DNA from: Balneolales bacterium | GTDB lineage: Bacteria > Bacteroidota > Rhodothermia > Balneolales > Natronogracilivirgulaceae | DNA: 23,872 nt | Assembly: GCA_007133995.1 (NCBI GenBank) | Contig: SLLP01000187.1 | Location: forward strand, 1-23,872 | Direction of reading: 5' to 3' | Shown: piece after piece, positions 22,462-23,872 of the stretch | Numbering within the stretch: the first letter of the stretch is position 1 | Layout: each line of letters starts with the position of its first letter | The notes under the pieces: generated by a model | Database searches by the model: none | What the model saw: only the letters and a program-made list of their open reading frames with translations | Told to the model about the DNA's origin: nothing | Program-made: the position numbers and the translations under genes

Positions 22462-23498
22462 TGAAAAGCGCTGTATTTGCATCAATCCGTGAAGGCTCAG
22501 GCAAGACATCGATAATCGTGGGCATCATGGCCGCCCAGAAAGACAAGTTCGGATATGCCAAACCGATTGGCGACAGGCTAATCTACAAGCTCAAGAGGAA
22601 CAGGGATTATGACTCGCACCTGGTGACGGATCTGTTTCAGCTGACTGAGGCGGCAGAAAACATCACCCTGGGCTTTGACCACTCCAAGCTGCGCTACATG
22701 TACAGTGACGAGACCATCAAGAAAGCGGTTGTCGACGTGGTCAACAAGGCAGGACAAGGCCGTGACGGCGTATTTGTTGAGGCCGGCAAGGATATCTTCT
22801 ATGGTTCGTCACTCAAACTGGATCCCATGTCGCTTGCAAAGCATACCAACTCTTCTCTGATCCTGATAGCCAGCGGCGACAGTGAATCCGTCATTGACGA
22901 CCTCTATTTCGCTAACCGCAATCTGAATCTGGAAGGAATACCCAGCTGCTCGTTGATCATCAATAAGGTACATGACATTGATGAATTTGAGGATCTTTAC
23001 ATGGATCAGATCAAAAAGCTCGGTTTCAATATTCTTGGAATGCTTCCCTTCAAGGAGCGTCTGACAAAATTCACTATCAGCTACCTTGCGCAGCGCTTCT
23101 ATGCCAAAGTTGTTGCCGGTGAAGGGGGGCTGAACAAGACCGTAAAGAATGTATTCGTCGGAGCCATGTCGACCGATGAGATCCTGAGGAATCCACTTTT
23201 CAGCAAGGAAAACAAGTTTCTGATCACAAGCGGTGACCGTACGGATATGATCATTGCGGCACTTGAAGGTGACACCTCCGGCATACTGCTTACCAATAAT
23301 ATCCTGCCGCCACCCAATGTCATCTCCAAAGCCAATGACAGAAACATCCCGCTTCTGCTTGTCTCAATGGATACATTTAACGCATCAGCAAAGTTTGGAC
23401 ATCTCGAAACACTGCTGACCAGAGACAATGAAGATACGTTGAGAATGCTATCACAAATGGCAGAAAAATACATTAACATGAATCGTATTTTCGGGTAG
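22461..23498 (+). CDS. P-loop (AAA_26) plus DRTGG-domain protein, related to the N-terminal part of phosphotransacetylase
   Basis: The 345-residue protein begins with a dethiobiotin-synthetase-like P-loop domain (REGSGKTS at 10-17; KPIGDR at 34-39; VEAGKDIFYG near 107). It continues into a DRTGG domain (about 230-330) with GDRTDM at 258-263 and GILLTNNILPP. This is the arrangement found at the N terminus of long phosphotransacetylases, but the catalytic PTA domain is absent. A regulatory or sensory role for the acetate/acetyl-CoA enzymes encoded just upstream is inferred. The start overlaps the previous stop as TAATG. Confidence 0.8.
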   Translation: MKSAVFASIREGSGKTSIIVGIMAAQKDKFGYAKPIGDRLIYKLKRNRDYDSHLVTDLFQLTEAAENITLGFDHSKLRYMYSDETIKKAVVDVVNKAGQGRDGVFVEAGKDIFYGSSLKLDPMSLAKHTNSSLILIASGDSESVIDDLYFANRNLNLEGIPSCSLIINKVHDIDEFEDLYMDQIKKLGFNILGMLPFKERLTKFTISYLAQRFYAKVVAGEGGLNKTVKNVFVGAMSTDEILRNPLFSKENKFLITSGDRTDMIIAALEGDTSGILLTNNILPPPNVISKANDRNIPLLLVSMDTFNASAKFGHLETLLTRDNEDTLRMLSQMAEKYINMNRIFG

Positions 23499-23600
23499 GT
23501 GAAGCGGCGGACAATGGAATGCCATGCATCTCATTGCTGTTTTTTCCGATCTGTTCAGTTTGCTTCTCTTACACTATTTATCCAATTATTGCCCGATTTT

Positions 23601-23872
23601 ATGAATACCATCTTTGACAGAGAACCATTTGCGCTGCGGCATAACAGTCTGAGTCCCGAAGAAATATCTGACATGCTGGACGCGATAGGCTGTGAGTCAC
23701 TGGATCAACTGGTGGAGCAGGCCATTCCCGCATCCATCCGTCTGGAAACGCCATTGCGGCTGCCTGAACCGCAGAGTGAGTATCACTTCATCAAGGAGTT
23801 CCGGAAAATTGCCTCCCGAAACAGGATTTTTCGAAACTATATTGGTATGGGATACTACGAAACCATCACCCC
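23601..23872 (+). CDS. gcvP: Glycine dehydrogenase (glycine cleavage P-protein), N-terminal part, truncated by the window edge
   Basis: An open frame from ATG 23601 continues past the right edge for 90 codons. It reads FALRHNSLSPEEISDMLDAI, then EQAIPASIRL and finally YIGMGYYETITP. These are conserved N-terminal segments of the pyridoxal-phosphate-dependent P-protein, which decarboxylates glycine. Whether it is a single-chain GcvP or a GcvPA subunit cannot be decided. It begins 102 nt after the acetyl-CoA operon and is probably a separate unit. Confidence 0.88.
   Translation, partial: MNTIFDREPFALRHNSLSPEEISDMLDAIGCESLDQLVEQAIPASIRLETPLRLPEPQSEYHFIKEFRKIASRNRIFRNYIGMGYYETIT

Noticed and set aside
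1..23872. CRISPR arrays, insertion sequences or phage genes
   Set aside because: No regularly spaced repeats, transposase, integrase or terminal inverted repeats were found by reading both strands.

Overview
The window looks like a chromosomal segment of a Gram-negative member of the Bacteroidota/Rhodothermota/Balneolota group. GC is intermediate and most starts lack a Shine-Dalgarno sequence. Two candidate promoters have the TTG-N20/21-TAnnTTT form known from Bacteroidota, and a fused CysNC and a bifunctional acetyl-CoA hydrolase/GNAT protein are present. This placement is inferred from gene content; no rRNA is present to confirm it.

Layout. 1-4285 holds stress and envelope genes: an msrB lipoprotein, a YtxH-like protein, a YgjV-like membrane domain fused to a GNAT fold, and an MFS exporter divergent from an OxyR regulator with both redox cysteines. 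4498-5860 holds tRNA-Val(GAC) facing a cysteine-rich ferredoxin-like protein. 5996-13594 (+ strand) is a sulfur uptake and activation block: SLC13 permease, cysD, cysNC, exported thiosulfate sulfurtransferase and a YeeE/YedE thiosulfate transporter. 13625-17561 (- strand) is a tightly overlapped reductive operon: sulfite reductase, SUMT, APS/PAPS reductase and siroheme synthase. 18447-23498 (+) is an acetyl-CoA/acetate operon of three genes: CoA hydrolase/transferase-GNAT, ADP-forming acyl-CoA synthetase, and a DRTGG/P-loop protein. The start of gcvP runs off the right edge.

The most interesting feature is not a conventional gene. The two large apparently empty regions, in front of the SLC13-cysD-cysNC operon and in front of the sulfite reductase operon, carry matching regulatory leaders on opposite strands. 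Each has a TTGACA-type promoter and a very short ORF rich in Met and Cys codons. The first is MCMCCMMPPPDGSGCSMC; the second begins MSIMSMCCML. Each ORF is followed by a strong intrinsic terminator, and the structural genes start about 210-230 nt beyond it. The ORFs share ATG TGT TGT ATG (Met-Cys-Cys-Met). The terminators share CCCGCTRCCAT. In both, the 3' half of the ORF can pair with the terminator's 5' arm, and a strand upstream of the ORF can pair with that same ORF segment. This is the layout of ribosome-mediated attenuation, here apparently sensing Cys-tRNA and/or Met-tRNA supply. It would couple sulfate uptake and activation with sulfite reduction.

Together the sulfur genes form an assimilation route: sulfate entry, APS and PAPS formation, reduction to sulfite, then siroheme-dependent reduction to sulfide, with SUMT and the siroheme synthase supplying the cofactor. 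A thiosulfate branch runs alongside it. No cysJ flavoprotein is present, and the sulfite reductase resembles the ferredoxin-dependent type.
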